Shown piece by piece: positions 1 to 8,637 of a stretch of DNA of 52,657 bases. The stretch is from positions 1 through 52,657 of the forward strand of contig NZ_MVHG01000030.1 of the NCBI RefSeq assembly GCF_002086125.1. The letters are read 5' to 3'. Both the position numbers and the translations under genes were made by a program. The stretch's first letter is position 1, and the number at the start of each line of letters is the position of its first letter. The notes beneath the pieces were generated by a model. That model was not told the DNA's origin. It searched no databases and was given only the letters and a program-made list of their open reading frames with translations. The DNA comes from Mycobacterium arosiense ATCC BAA-1401 = DSM 45069 (GTDB lineage Bacteria > Actinomycetota > Actinomycetes > Mycobacteriales > Mycobacteriaceae).

Positions 1-1
1 C

Positions 2-76
2 GCCGTCGTCTACCGCGGCGCAGCAGTCCTACGCGCCATCACCCTCTGGCTACCCCATTTGTCAGACACGCCCTAG
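2..76 (+). CDS. possible 3' end of an unidentified CDS entering from the left edge
   Basis: A reading frame open from the window edge ends with TAG at 74-76, 13 bp before the pknL stop. The 24 visible residues are hydrophobic towards the end and match nothing I recognise. It would be convergent with pknL. With so little sequence it may equally be chance. Confidence 0.25.
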   Translation, partial: AVVYRGAAVLRAITLWLPHLSDTP

Positions 77-89
77 CTCCCCAATCGCA

Positions 90-1388
90 TCAGAGCAGTC
101 CGTTCAGGTTGCTGCCGACGGTCCACGCCGCGGTCGCGACCAGCCCGGTGATCGCCAGGATCACCGCCACCCAGACCAGCACCATGCGCCGGTTGTGCTG
201 GCGCGCCCACACGAATTCGCCGATCGGGATGCCCGCGAATTCGCCTGTGACGGCCTCATATTCGTAATCGTCCTCGGGTTCGTTGTTTTGCACGGGACCT
301 TTCGACTCCGGCCAGTCCTGCGGCCCGCGGGTCATCTGGCGGGTGGGCTGACGTACCGGCGCCGGCTCGGGAGCCCGGGGTTGTTGCGCGATGGGCGGCC
401 GCTGGCTCGCCCGGCTGTGCTGCAGCGCTGCCGAACGGTGTTGCGCGGAGTTGCGTGGCGCCGGCACCCGGAAGTCCGGCAGCGCAAGCTCGTCGGCGAT
501 GGCGTCGAGGTCGGCTCGCATCTCGATCGCGTCGGCGTAGCGGTCGGCGGGGTCGCGGGCCGTGGCCCGCTGCACGAATTCGTCGAACTGCGCGGGCACA
601 CCGTCGATGACCCCGCTGGGGTGTGGCACGTCGGTGTCCAGCCGCTGATAGGCCAGCGACAACGCCGAGTCGCCGGTGAACGGTGTGCGTCCGGTCAACA
701 GCTCGAAGGTCATGATCCCAGCGGCGTAGACGTCGCTGCGCGGACTGGCGGTTCCGTCACGCACCTGTTCGGGCGACAGGTAGGCCGCGGTGCCCAAAAT
801 GACGCTGGCGGAAGTGATTCCGGCGGCGGCGACGGCCCGCACCAACCCGAAGTCGGCGATCTTCACCTCGCCGTCATCGGAGATCAGCACGTTCTCGGGC
901 TTGACGTCACGATGCACCAGCCCGGCCCGGTGCGCGGCGGCCAGCCCGCCCAGCACCGGACGAAGGACCGCGGCCACGGCGTACGGCGGCATGGGTCCGC
1001 GTTCACCCAGCAGTTCGCGCAGCGTGCCGCCCTCGATGAGCTCCATCACCAGGAACGGGTGCCGGGCGTCCAAGCCCTGGTCGTAGACCGCGACCAGCCC
1101 GGGGTCCTTCAGCCGGGCGACGGTTTGGGCCTCCCGCTGGAAGCGGGTCAAAAACTGCTCGTCGCCGGCGTAGCGGGAATCCATCACCTTCACCGCGACG
1201 GGCCGGTCCAGCCGGGTGTCCAGGCCGCGGTACACCGTCGATGTGCCGCCGCTGGCGATCCTGGACTGAACCAGGTAGCGGCCGTCCAGCAAGGCGTTGT
1301 CCAACGGATCGGCCGAGCCGGTTGCGGGTCGGCGACCGTGCGGGCCGGCCCGGCCCGAGGCGGGGCCGGGCGGTTGCGCTTGGGCCAC
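90..1388 (-). CDS. pknL: serine/threonine protein kinase PknL
   Basis: Membrane-anchored Hanks-type Ser/Thr kinase. Visible kinase elements in order: glycine loop IASGGTSTVYRG, the ATP lysine in VAVKVMD, catalytic loop HRDVKPENV, DFGLVRA, and an activation loop ending GTAAYLSPEQ. A Pro/Gln-rich linker follows, then one C-terminal membrane segment (MVLVWVAVILAITGLV) and only a short outer tail, so there is no extracellular sensor domain. This matches M. tuberculosis PknL, which I recall as 399 aa. The frame is open upstream to a TTG at 1439. I prefer the GTG at 1388 because a TACGAT -10-like element lies 6 nt before it, fitting a leaderless mRNA, but the start is uncertain. It diverges from the gene for its reported substrate, the Rv2175c-type protein. 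Confidence 0.9.
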   Translation of the reverse strand: MAQAQPPGPASGRAGPHGRRPATGSADPLDNALLDGRYLVQSRIASGGTSTVYRGLDTRLDRPVAVKVMDSRYAGDEQFLTRFQREAQTVARLKDPGLVAVYDQGLDARHPFLVMELIEGGTLRELLGERGPMPPYAVAAVLRPVLGGLAAAHRAGLVHRDVKPENVLISDDGEVKIADFGLVRAVAAAGITSASVILGTAAYLSPEQVRDGTASPRSDVYAAGIMTFELLTGRTPFTGDSALSLAYQRLDTDVPHPSGVIDGVPAQFDEFVQRATARDPADRYADAIEMRADLDAIADELALPDFRVPAPRNSAQHRSAALQHSRASQRPPIAQQPRAPEPAPVRQPTRQMTRGPQDWPESKGPVQNNEPEDDYEYEAVTGEFAGIPIGEFVWARQHNRRMVLVWVAVILAITGLVATAAWTVGSNLNGLL

Positions 1389-1455
1389 GGGGCCATCGTA
1401 GGTGCGCGGCACCGATTGGCTGGTAGAACACGGGCTCAAGGTTGCTATCTAGGCC

Positions 1456-1471
1456 TACACTTGCCGGGATG
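1456..1471 (+). promoter_or_regulatory. candidate leaderless promoter of the Rv2175c-type gene
   Basis: TACACT (1456-1461) fits the mycobacterial -10 pattern TAnnnT and is followed by 7 nt and then ATG at 1469, the geometry of a leaderless transcript. No good -35 is visible and no Shine-Dalgarno precedes the ATG. Confidence 0.4.
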
Positions 1472-1873
1472 AGCAGTATTCCTGCCGGCGAGGATGTGCT
1501 AGAGCCCGACGAGCCGATCTATGACCTCAAGCGGGTCGCCGAATTGATGGGGGTGCCGGTCACCAAGGTGCATCAGCAACTTCGGGAGGGCCACCTGGTT
1601 GCGGTTCGCCGCGGCGAGGGTCTGGTGGTGCCGCAGGTGTTCTTCACCAAGTCCGGTGAGGTGGTCAAGAGCCTGCCGGGATTGCTGACCATCCTGCACG
1701 ACGGCGGCTACCACGACACCGAAATCGTGCGCTGGTTGTTCACCCGGGACCCCTCGTTGACGGTCACCCGCGACGGCAGCCGCGATGCGCTCAACAACGC
1801 CCGTCCCGTCGACGCCCTGCATGCCCATCAGGCGCGGGAGGTCGTGCGCCGGGCGCAAGCGATGGCCTACTGA
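1469..1873 (+). CDS. Rv2175c-type winged-helix DNA-binding protein, PknL substrate family
   Basis: Small DNA-binding protein of the Rv2175c family; the M. tuberculosis protein is reported to bind DNA and to lose binding when PknL phosphorylates an N-terminal Thr. A helix-turn-helix segment lies near the N-terminus (DLKRVAELMGVPVTKVHQQL), followed by a basic beta region (LVAVRRGEG) and a conserved helical C-terminal half ending in AREVVRRAQAMAY. The ATG at 1469 gives 134 aa. A TTG at 1442 in the same frame would give 143 aa, closer to the 146 aa annotated in M. tuberculosis, and would include a Thr (RPTLAG) aligned with the reported phosphosite. The last 83 bases overlap the 3' end of mptA on the other strand. 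Confidence 0.8.
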   Translation: MSSIPAGEDVLEPDEPIYDLKRVAELMGVPVTKVHQQLREGHLVAVRRGEGLVVPQVFFTKSGEVVKSLPGLLTILHDGGYHDTEIVRWLFTRDPSLTVTRDGSRDALNNARPVDALHAHQAREVVRRAQAMAY

Positions 1874-3425
1874 GCCCGTTCGCTCCATCTCCCGCGACGC
1901 CGGCGGCCTCGGCGTGCCGCGCGGGAGCCCGGTACAGGCTGTAGGCGGCGATCAGCGCGCAGGCCGTGGCCAGCGAAAAGTGCAGCCACGAGTACATGCC
2001 ATGCGAGCCATCGGGTTTGAAGATCACCATCACCCAGGTCGACAAGCCGCCGATGACCGCGACCGCCCGGCGGGACTGCGCCAGCGGGGCCACGACCGCC
2101 AGCGGCCACGAGTAATACCAGGGCAGCGCGGCCGGCACGAACAGCACCACGATCAGCATCGACCACGCGATGCCGGTGAGCGCGGCCCGGTCGTCGCGGC
2201 GAAACCGCCACCACAACAGCGGCAGCGAGATCGCGATGATTGCGATGCCGACCAGCCGGGTGACGCGAAGGATCGGGTAGAAGCTTACCGGGAAGAACCC
2301 GCCGCCGATCGCGTGGATCAGGTTGGCGGCCGCGGTCGGCACGGTCAGCCAGTTGATGATCTTCACCGATCCGGCCAGCGCGGTCAGCCAGCCCAGGCCG
2401 ACGCCGGCCACCGCGGACAAGACCGCGAACACCACCACGAAGATCAGCAGCGATGACGTCGTGGCCGCGAAAAACGCTGTCGCCGGCCGATATCCCCGTC
2501 GAGCACGCAGCTGCCGCATCCACACCCACACCAGAAAGGGCAGCGCGATGCCAGCGGTGGCTTTGACCGCGATGGCGACGGTGATCAGCGTGATGCCGGC
2601 GACGGGGCGGCCGCCGAACGTCAACGCGATGCCGGCGGCCATCAGACCCACCATCAGCATCTCGTTGTGCACGCCGCCCATCAGATGGATGAGCACCAGG
2701 GGGTTGAGCACGCAGATCCACAGCGCCGTGGCGCCATTGGCGCCCAGCTGGCGCGCGATGCGGGGGGTCGCCCAGATCAACAGCACCAGACCGGGCAGCA
2801 TGCACAGGCGCAGCAACGCGGTGCCGGCCACCACGTTGTCGCCGACGACGATGGTGATGATCTTGGCCACCAGGATGAACACCGGGCCATAGGGTGCGGT
2901 GGTGATCGACCAGATGGGACTCACGTTGTCCAGCAAGCTGTTCGGGTTGGCGACCGGGCCGACGGCGTACGGGTCCAGCCCGTCGCGCAGCAGGGCTCCC
3001 TGCGCCAGATAGGAATAGGTGTCCCTGCTGAAGACGGGCACCGACACCAGCAACGGCGCCAGCCAGAACGCGGTGGTGGCCTTCATGACGAACTCGGTCG
3101 CCTCGCCGGCCAGCACCCGGCGGCCCAGGGCCAGCCACGCGAGCAGCATCAAACCAACGCCGGTCCACAACACGATCGACGACAGCACCAGGCCGTGGCC
3201 AAAACGCAACCAGGACATGTGCATCGACTCGAGCAGCGGGTCGTGTTGACGGGTGCTGCCCGCGCCCAGCCCACCGAGGGTGATCAGCACCGCGCCGAGC
3301 ATGCCCAGTTTCGCCGGCCGGGAATCGCCGGCGGCGACGAAGACCTTGAGCCGCGAAACCCATTCCCCACGTGTGGGTTCGGCCGCCGATGAGTCGGCCG
3401 CCGAGGTCTCGGTTGGGGTCGTCAT
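1791..3425 (-). CDS. mptA: alpha-(1->6)-mannopyranosyltransferase MptA
   Basis: Polytopic GT-C type glycosyltransferase. It uses polyprenyl-phosphate mannose to lengthen the alpha-1,6 mannan core of lipomannan and lipoarabinomannan on the outer side of the membrane. About 12-13 hydrophobic segments run from residue 35 to about 495, with the conserved DTYSYLAQG in an early loop and MGGVHNEMLMVGL later. Its start lies 3 bases past the idsA2 stop, so the two are probably co-transcribed. The Arg/Pro-rich C-terminal tail of about 45 residues runs antisense into the 3' end of the Rv2175c-type gene; it may be a read-through extension beyond the functional protein. Confidence 0.9.
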   Translation of the reverse strand: MTTPTETSAADSSAAEPTRGEWVSRLKVFVAAGDSRPAKLGMLGAVLITLGGLGAGSTRQHDPLLESMHMSWLRFGHGLVLSSIVLWTGVGLMLLAWLALGRRVLAGEATEFVMKATTAFWLAPLLVSVPVFSRDTYSYLAQGALLRDGLDPYAVGPVANPNSLLDNVSPIWSITTAPYGPVFILVAKIITIVVGDNVVAGTALLRLCMLPGLVLLIWATPRIARQLGANGATALWICVLNPLVLIHLMGGVHNEMLMVGLMAAGIALTFGGRPVAGITLITVAIAVKATAGIALPFLVWVWMRQLRARRGYRPATAFFAATTSSLLIFVVVFAVLSAVAGVGLGWLTALAGSVKIINWLTVPTAAANLIHAIGGGFFPVSFYPILRVTRLVGIAIIAISLPLLWWRFRRDDRAALTGIAWSMLIVVLFVPAALPWYYSWPLAVVAPLAQSRRAVAVIGGLSTWVMVIFKPDGSHGMYSWLHFSLATACALIAAYSLYRAPARHAEAAGVAGDGANGLSRPSLAPGARPPAPDGHAGRRRDGRC

Positions 3426-3428
3426 CGA

Positions 3429-4592
<1,164 letters not shown>

Positions 4593-4641
4593 TCACCCAT
4601 GACAGCGGGCGGGCGACCCAGTTGCTTCGCGTGGCTCACTA

Positions 4642-4663
4642 ACCCGCCCCTATGCTGGCGGGT
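4642..4663 (+). promoter_or_regulatory. inverted repeat around a -10-like hexamer, upstream of the MTHFR gene
   Basis: ACCCGCC (4642-4648) and GGCGGGT (4657-4663) are perfect 7-bp arms enclosing CCTATGCT, whose TATGCT (4651-4656) fits the -10 pattern. A protein bound here would cover the promoter. This is pattern evidence only, and no -35 is clear. Confidence 0.3.
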
Positions 4664-4735
4664 GCGCCGGGGCCCGCGAATACGCGCGGCCACAAGACGC
4701 CCCGGGCCAATCGCCGTCGGATGGAGAGAAGCCGC

Positions 4736-5632
4736 GTGACCCTCAACACCATTGCGCTCGAGCTGGTGCCGCCGAACGCCGACGACGGTCGCGAGCGGGC
4801 AACCGAAGAGGCGCGCAAAGTGGTGCGGAATTCGGCCGAGGCGGGCCTGGACGGCCGGATCCGGCACGTGATGATTCCGGGGATCATCGCCGAGGACGAC
4901 GACCGTCCCATTCAGATGAAGCCCAAGCTCGATGTGCTCGAATTCTGGTCGATCGTCAAGCCGGAACTGCCCGGGATCAACGGCCTGTGCACGCAGGTCA
5001 CCGCGTTCATGGACGAGGCGTCGCTGCGCGCGCGGCTGACCGAGCTGACCTCGACGGGCATGGAGGGCGTGGTCTTCGTCGGCGTGCCGCGCACCATGAA
5101 CGACGGCGAAGGCTCCGGCGTCGCCCCCACCGACGCCCTGTCGATCTACCGCGAGCTGGTGACCAACCGCGGCGTCATCTTGATCCCCACCCGGGACGGC
5201 GAACAGGGCCGGTTCAAGTTCAAGTGCGACCAGGGCGCCACCTACGGCATGACCCAGCTGCTGTACTCCGATGCGATCGTGGGCTTCCTGAGCGAGTTCG
5301 CCAGGCAGACCGATCACCGGCCGGAGATCCTGCTGTCGTTCGGCTTCGTGCCGAAGATGGAGAGTCGGGTCGGACTGATCAACTGGCTCATCCAGGACCC
5401 GGGCAATCCCGCGGTGGCCGCCGAGCAAGAGTTCGTCAGGAAGCTGGCCGCCGGTGAACCGGCCCAGAAGCGCCGGCAGATGCTCGACCTGTACAAGCGG
5501 GTCATCGACGGGGTAGCCGAGTTGGGCTTTCCGCTGAGCATTCACCTCGAGGCGACCTACGGCAATTCAGGGCCGGCGTTCCAGACGTTCGCGGAGATGC
5601 TCGCCTACTGGTCACCGGGCCAGCAGAGCTAG
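4736..5632 (+). CDS. atypical methylenetetrahydrofolate reductase (Rv2172c type)
   Basis: Member of the divergent MetF-like family of mycobacteria. I recall reports that mycobacterial members are monomeric NADH-dependent methylenetetrahydrofolate reductases lacking bound flavin; they supply 5-methyl-THF for methionine synthesis. The TIM-barrel core is visible in conserved blocks such as HVMIPGIIAEDD, GVVFVGVPRTMNDGEG, GVAPTDALSIY, YGMTQLLYSDAIVGFL and LSIHLEATYG. The GTG at 4736 is chosen because GGAGAGAA lies 5 nt upstream and the protein then begins MTLNTIALELVPPN as in relatives; an upstream in-frame start would add 28 unconserved residues. It diverges from idsA2, and its TAG stop lies in a hairpin shared with lppM. 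Confidence 0.87.
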   Translation: MTLNTIALELVPPNADDGRERATEEARKVVRNSAEAGLDGRIRHVMIPGIIAEDDDRPIQMKPKLDVLEFWSIVKPELPGINGLCTQVTAFMDEASLRARLTELTSTGMEGVVFVGVPRTMNDGEGSGVAPTDALSIYRELVTNRGVILIPTRDGEQGRFKFKCDQGATYGMTQLLYSDAIVGFLSEFARQTDHRPEILLSFGFVPKMESRVGLINWLIQDPGNPAVAAEQEFVRKLAAGEPAQKRRQMLDLYKRVIDGVAELGFPLSIHLEATYGNSGPAFQTFAEMLAYWSPGQQS

Positions 5633-5647
5633 CCGGCGAAGCTAGCT
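5627..5647. terminator. hairpin between convergent MTHFR and lppM genes, containing both stop codons
   Basis: AGCTAGC (5627-5633) and GCTAGCT (5641-5647) form 7-bp arms around CGGCGAA. The TAG of the plus-strand gene (5630-5632) and that of lppM on the minus strand (5642-5644) each fall in an arm. There is no T-run, so termination is plausible but unproven. Confidence 0.4.
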
Positions 5648-6373
5648 GGGCGGCGGCTGGTCGCGCGGAGCGGTCAATCGCGGTGACCGGTCCCGGCTGA
5701 CCCAGGCCAGCAGCCCCACCACGCCGGCGGCCGCGAACGACGCGATGCACAACCACACCACCGCTCCGGTGAAGGAACGGGTGTTGGGATCGGTGTAGCG
5801 GGCCTGGGCGGTCATCGTGGTCACCACCCCGGGCTTGAGCTTCCACGACACCACGTCGGGTTCGACCCGGTCACCGTTGGTGGAGGTCACCACGCCGGGG
5901 AAGGCGACCGTCAGCTCGACGTCGGCCTCGGGATCGGTCAGCGAGGTCAGATCCGCCCGGCCCTCGAGGATCACCAGGTTGCCGTTGCGGCGCAGCGTCA
6001 GGTTGACCCCGGAGGCGTCGGAGTTCATGTTGGCCAGCTGCGGCAACTCGGCGAAGGTCAGGTCGGAGAACACCGCCTGCGAGCCGACGTAGCCGTCGCT
6101 GTCGTAGTTCGACACCGCCACCTTCTGACTGAACGGCAGGTTGTTGCTGTCCAGCTGGGGGCCGGTGTCTTTGGGGGTCTTGGGTTTCGCGGCCGCGACG
6201 ATCTCGCCGGACACCAAGTCGTCGGGGGAGATGGTGAGCGAGGCCCGGACCCGCAGGCAGCCGGTGGCCAGCGGCACGACCAGCAGCAACATCGCGATGG
6301 CCGTCAGGCGGCGCCGTCGAGCTCGAAGCGCTCGGGATCCTCGGCTGCGGGGCGGGGGAGAGCTGGCTCGCAC
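5642..6373 (-). CDS. lppM: lipoprotein LppM
   Basis: Exported lipoprotein of the LppM family, implicated in M. tuberculosis in phagocytosis and phagosome manipulation. The N-terminus has Arg-rich residues followed by a hydrophobic core and the lipobox VVPLATGC. A LppM beta domain follows (SPDDLVSGEIVAAAKP, NYDSDGYVGSQAVFSDLTF, LRRNGNLVILEGRADLTSL), then a C-terminal membrane segment (GAVVWLCIASFAAAGVVGLLAW), so it may be anchored at both ends. The frame is open far upstream into the acetyltransferase region; the GTG at 6373 gives 243 aa and a sensible signal peptide, so I start there. Confidence 0.85.
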   Translation of the reverse strand: MRASSPPPRSRGSRALRARRRRLTAIAMLLLVVPLATGCLRVRASLTISPDDLVSGEIVAAAKPKTPKDTGPQLDSNNLPFSQKVAVSNYDSDGYVGSQAVFSDLTFAELPQLANMNSDASGVNLTLRRNGNLVILEGRADLTSLTDPEADVELTVAFPGVVTSTNGDRVEPDVVSWKLKPGVVTTMTAQARYTDPNTRSFTGAVVWLCIASFAAAGVVGLLAWVSRDRSPRLTAPRDQPPPS

Positions 6374-6453
6374 CAGGTCATCGTGCCAGATCCGTTGCGC
6401 CGTTTGAATGAGGCGGCGTTTCTCAACGTGTGCCGGTCGCGGCCGGTTCGGGG

Positions 6454-7062
6454 CTATAGCGGTAGTGTGCGGCCCAGGATCGCAAACGCCCGCGGGTCCC
6501 CGGCGAAGTGGTAGCCGCGGATGATGTCGGTGAAGCCCAGGCGCCGATACAGCCGCCAGGCGCGGTTGGGCTCGCCGTTGGTTTCCGGCGTCGACAGCAG
6601 CACATTCTGCTCGGCGCGGCCCGCGAGCAGCCGCCGGGCCAACGCCTCGCCCAGCCCGCGACCCTGGGCGCAAGGGTGGATGTGCAGCTCGGTCAACTCG
6701 AAGTAGCTGTTCATCAGCCGGGAGATCTCCTGCGGCGGTGAGCCGCCGCGCTGCATGCCCAATACCACCTGCTGTTGCCACCATTGCCCGGGTGCGCCGG
6801 GGTAGCCATAGGCCACCCCGAGCAACCGGGCGCCGGCCAGGGCCTCGGCCGAGGGCGGTTGCGCGCCTGCGTCTTCGGCCTCTTCGGTTTCGACGACGCC
6901 TGCCCCCTGCCACCCCCGCCGGCGGATGTGTTCCAGCCACATCGCGGCGCGCTGCTGCTCGGTGCCGCGCGGGTAGCGCATCGCATCGACGTACACCGCC
7001 AAGGCGTCATCGAGGCGGCGCTCCATGTCGCGGGGCAGCAGATCGATGAGAAATATCGCCAA
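6454..7062 (-). CDS. GNAT family N-acetyltransferase (Rv2170 type)
   Basis: Acetyl-CoA dependent acetyltransferase of 202 aa. The GNAT core is in the second half: strand FELTELHIHP, the acetyl-CoA pyrophosphate loop CAQGRGLGEALARRLL (Q/RxxGxG/A type), and NRAWRLYRRLGF near the end. I recall the M. tuberculosis orthologue being reported as a lysine acetyltransferase acting on isocitrate dehydrogenase; the substrate here cannot be read from sequence. The central acidic stretch (ETEEAEDAG) is variable in the family. It lies upstream of lppM on the same strand, about 80 bp apart, so the two may share transcripts. Confidence 0.8.
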   Translation of the reverse strand: MAIFLIDLLPRDMERRLDDALAVYVDAMRYPRGTEQQRAAMWLEHIRRRGWQGAGVVETEEAEDAGAQPPSAEALAGARLLGVAYGYPGAPGQWWQQQVVLGMQRGGSPPQEISRLMNSYFELTELHIHPCAQGRGLGEALARRLLAGRAEQNVLLSTPETNGEPNRAWRLYRRLGFTDIIRGYHFAGDPRAFAILGRTLPL

Positions 7063-7400
7063 CTCGCGGTCTCCTCCTCATCGATTCGCGGGCGGGTGCG
7101 GTGCGCCGGCGGCTTGTGGTGCGGTGGACCGGGCCGCTATCGCCCATTATCGGACTCGCGTGCGACTGCCGGACGAGCGGTCGTGACACCGGACCGACGG
7201 ACCGCCACGGTTGGCGCAAGCCGGTTGCAGCGCACCGCCGTTCCGGTCTGCGGGGGCGTCGCCAGGCGGCCGCGATAGAATCGGCGCCGAACCAGTGGTA
7301 CGGGGCAGATTGACCTCGTATCATTCAATTAGTTGCCCCGGCAACGGGCATCCGCGTGCTAGCGATAGTCACGTGCCAACCAGTCGGCAAGGAGGGACGA
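7063..7400. other. intergenic region between divergent acetyltransferase and DUF3040 genes
   Basis: No convincing gene. Towards the plus-strand gene lies a possible -10, TATCAT (7319-7324), in a short AT-rich stretch, followed by the palindrome GTTGCC-CC-GGCAAC (7332-7345) where transcription would start. No clear promoter is visible on the acetyltransferase side. Confidence 0.4.
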
Positions 7401-7799
7401 ATGCCACTCTCCGATCATGAGCAGCGGATGCTCGATCAGATCGAGAGCGCTCTCTACGCCGAGGACCCCAAATTCGCGTCAAGTGTCCGTGGCGGAGGGT
7501 TTCGCGCACCGACCGCCCGCCGTCGACTGCAGGGCGTGGCACTGTTCGTCATCGGGCTGGCGATGCTGGTGTCCGGGGTGGCGTTCAAGGCGACGATGAT
7601 CGGAAACTTCCCGATCCTCAGCGTGTTCGGGTTCATCGTCATGTTTGGCGGGGTGATCTTCGCGATCACCGGCCCCCGGTTGTCCGGCAGGCCCGACCAT
7701 TCCGGCCCGGCCGTCACGTCGCTGCGCCAGCGCCGCAAGGCCGGGGGCTCGTTCACCAGCCGCATGGAGGACCGGTTCCGCCGTCGCTTCGACGACTGA
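7401..7799 (+). CDS. DUF3040 membrane protein (Rv2169c type)
   Basis: Small membrane protein of 132 aa. The N-terminal motif PLSDHEQRMLDQIESALYAEDP is the hallmark of DUF3040. Two transmembrane helices follow (GVALFVIGLAMLVSGVAF and FPILSVFGFIVMFGGVIFAI), then a basic cytoplasmic tail ending in RMEDRFRRRFDD. The ATG at 7401 has the strong ribosome site GGAGGGA 4 nt upstream, so a longer in-frame start at 7356 is rejected. It sits directly upstream of mraZ but a strong terminator separates them. Function is unknown; location suggests an envelope or division role. Confidence 0.85.
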   Translation: MPLSDHEQRMLDQIESALYAEDPKFASSVRGGGFRAPTARRRLQGVALFVIGLAMLVSGVAFKATMIGNFPILSVFGFIVMFGGVIFAITGPRLSGRPDHSGPAVTSLRQRRKAGGSFTSRMEDRFRRRFDD

Positions 7800-7817
7800 C
7801 CGCATCCACAACACTCT

Positions 7818-7851
7818 CGGGGCAGCCACCGGCTGCCCCGATTCGTGTTTT
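7818..7851 (+). terminator. intrinsic terminator after the DUF3040 gene
   Basis: Perfect 10-bp GC-rich arms CGGGGCAGCC (7818-7827) and GGCTGCCCCG (7831-7840) with an ACC loop, followed by ATTCGTGTTTT. This is the clearest classical terminator in the window and separates the DUF3040 gene from the dcw cluster. Confidence 0.8.
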
Positions 7852-7954
7852 AAGGGGCCGCTGACCGTCGGCCGTGCGTCGCAGATCCGCGCAACCGTCG
7901 ATGCCGTTTTGCGGCTCAATCGAGCCCTAACCGCCACGCGTCGCGCAAATTGAG

Positions 7955-7992
7955 CCCCACCACGCCCCACTAGAGTCCCCCACAACGCCCCA
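7955..7992 (-). promoter_or_regulatory. second, inverted set of MraZ-box-like repeats
   Basis: On the minus strand TGGGG occurs four times: 7992-7988 and 7982-7978 (5-nt spacer), then 7969-7965 and 7959-7955 (5-nt spacer). The two pairs are 8 nt apart. Orientation is opposite to the promoter-proximal set about 150 bp downstream. Confidence 0.4.
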
Positions 7993-8134
7993 CTCTCCGT
8001 ATTTCACCAGGTAAGCGGGCTGTGCTCCGGACCCGGGAAGACGGCCGGGCCGGCTTCCGACACACCCCGGAGGCGGCTTTGGCGGCGTCCTGACGACGGA
8101 TAACGCTGAAATCGCCACGGCGACACTCCGAGAA

Positions 8135-8169
8135 TGGGGCGTAGTGGGGGATTGTGGGGTATGGTGGCT
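8135..8169 (+). promoter_or_regulatory. MraZ operator: phased TGGGG repeats before mraZ
   Basis: TGGGG starts at 8135, 8145 and 8155, with a weaker TGGCT at 8165: an exact 10-bp period with 5-nt spacers. This is the arrangement described for E. coli MraZ binding (TGGGN repeats, 5-nt spacer). A -10-like TATGGT (8160-8165) overlaps the last repeats, so bound MraZ would repress its own operon. Confidence 0.7.
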
Positions 8170-8205
8170 GCAGTGTTTGGGTGACCCCATAGGGGAGGTG
8201 AGCTG

Positions 8206-8637
8206 GTGTTTCTCGGCACCTACACGCCCAAACTCGACGACAAGGGGCGGCTCACGCTGCCCGCCAAGTTCCGCGACGCACTGGCAGGGGGGTTGATGGT
8301 CACCAAGAGCCAAGACCACAGCCTCGCCGTCTATCCGCGGGCGGAATTCGAGCAACTGGCCCGCCGCGCGAGCAAGGCCTCGCGGAGCAACCCCGAGGCG
8401 CGGGCGTTTCTCCGCAATCTCGCCGCGGGCACCGACGAACAGCATCCCGACGCGCAGGGCCGGATCACGTTGTCGGCCGATCACCGGCGCTACGCCAACC
8501 TTTCCAAGGACTGCGTGGTGATCGGCGCGATCGACAACCTCGAGATCTGGGATGCGCAGGCTTGGCAGGACTACCAGCAGACCCACGAAGAGAACTTCTC
8601 CGCGGCCAGCGATGAAGCACTCGGCGACATCATCTGA
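8206..8637 (+). CDS. mraZ: transcriptional regulator MraZ
   Basis: DNA-binding regulator of the dcw operon with two tandem AbrB-like SpoVT/MraZ domains. The first domain has [22 protein letters not shown], the second [20 protein letters not shown]; DxKGR and DxxGR are the family signatures. At 143 aa it has the usual length. The GTG start follows AGGGGAGG with good spacing. It is the first gene of the division cluster, and phased TGGGG repeats directly upstream imply autorepression. The 3' end overlaps the longest likely rsmH frame by 26 bp. Confidence 0.95.
   Translation: MFLGTYTPKLDDKGRLTLPAKFRDALAGGLMVTKSQDHSLAVYPRAEFEQLARRASKASRSNPEARAFLRNLAAGTDEQHPDAQGRITLSADHRRYANLSKDCVVIGAIDNLEIWDAQAWQDYQQTHEENFSAASDEALGDII

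Larger units (their letters stand above)
7800..8205. other. mraZ upstream region
   Basis: Holds the terminator of the DUF3040 gene (7818-7840), an inverted set of CCCCA repeats (7955-7992), and a phased set of TGGGG repeats (8135-8169) just before the mraZ ribosome site. I see no gene. As I recall, this interval in M. tuberculosis H37Rv contains an IS6110 copy; none is present here. Confidence 0.6.

Noticed and set aside
195..1472. 425-aa plus-strand open frame opposite pknL
   Set aside because: Shadow frame of a GC-rich gene; no domain and composition follows the antisense of the kinase.
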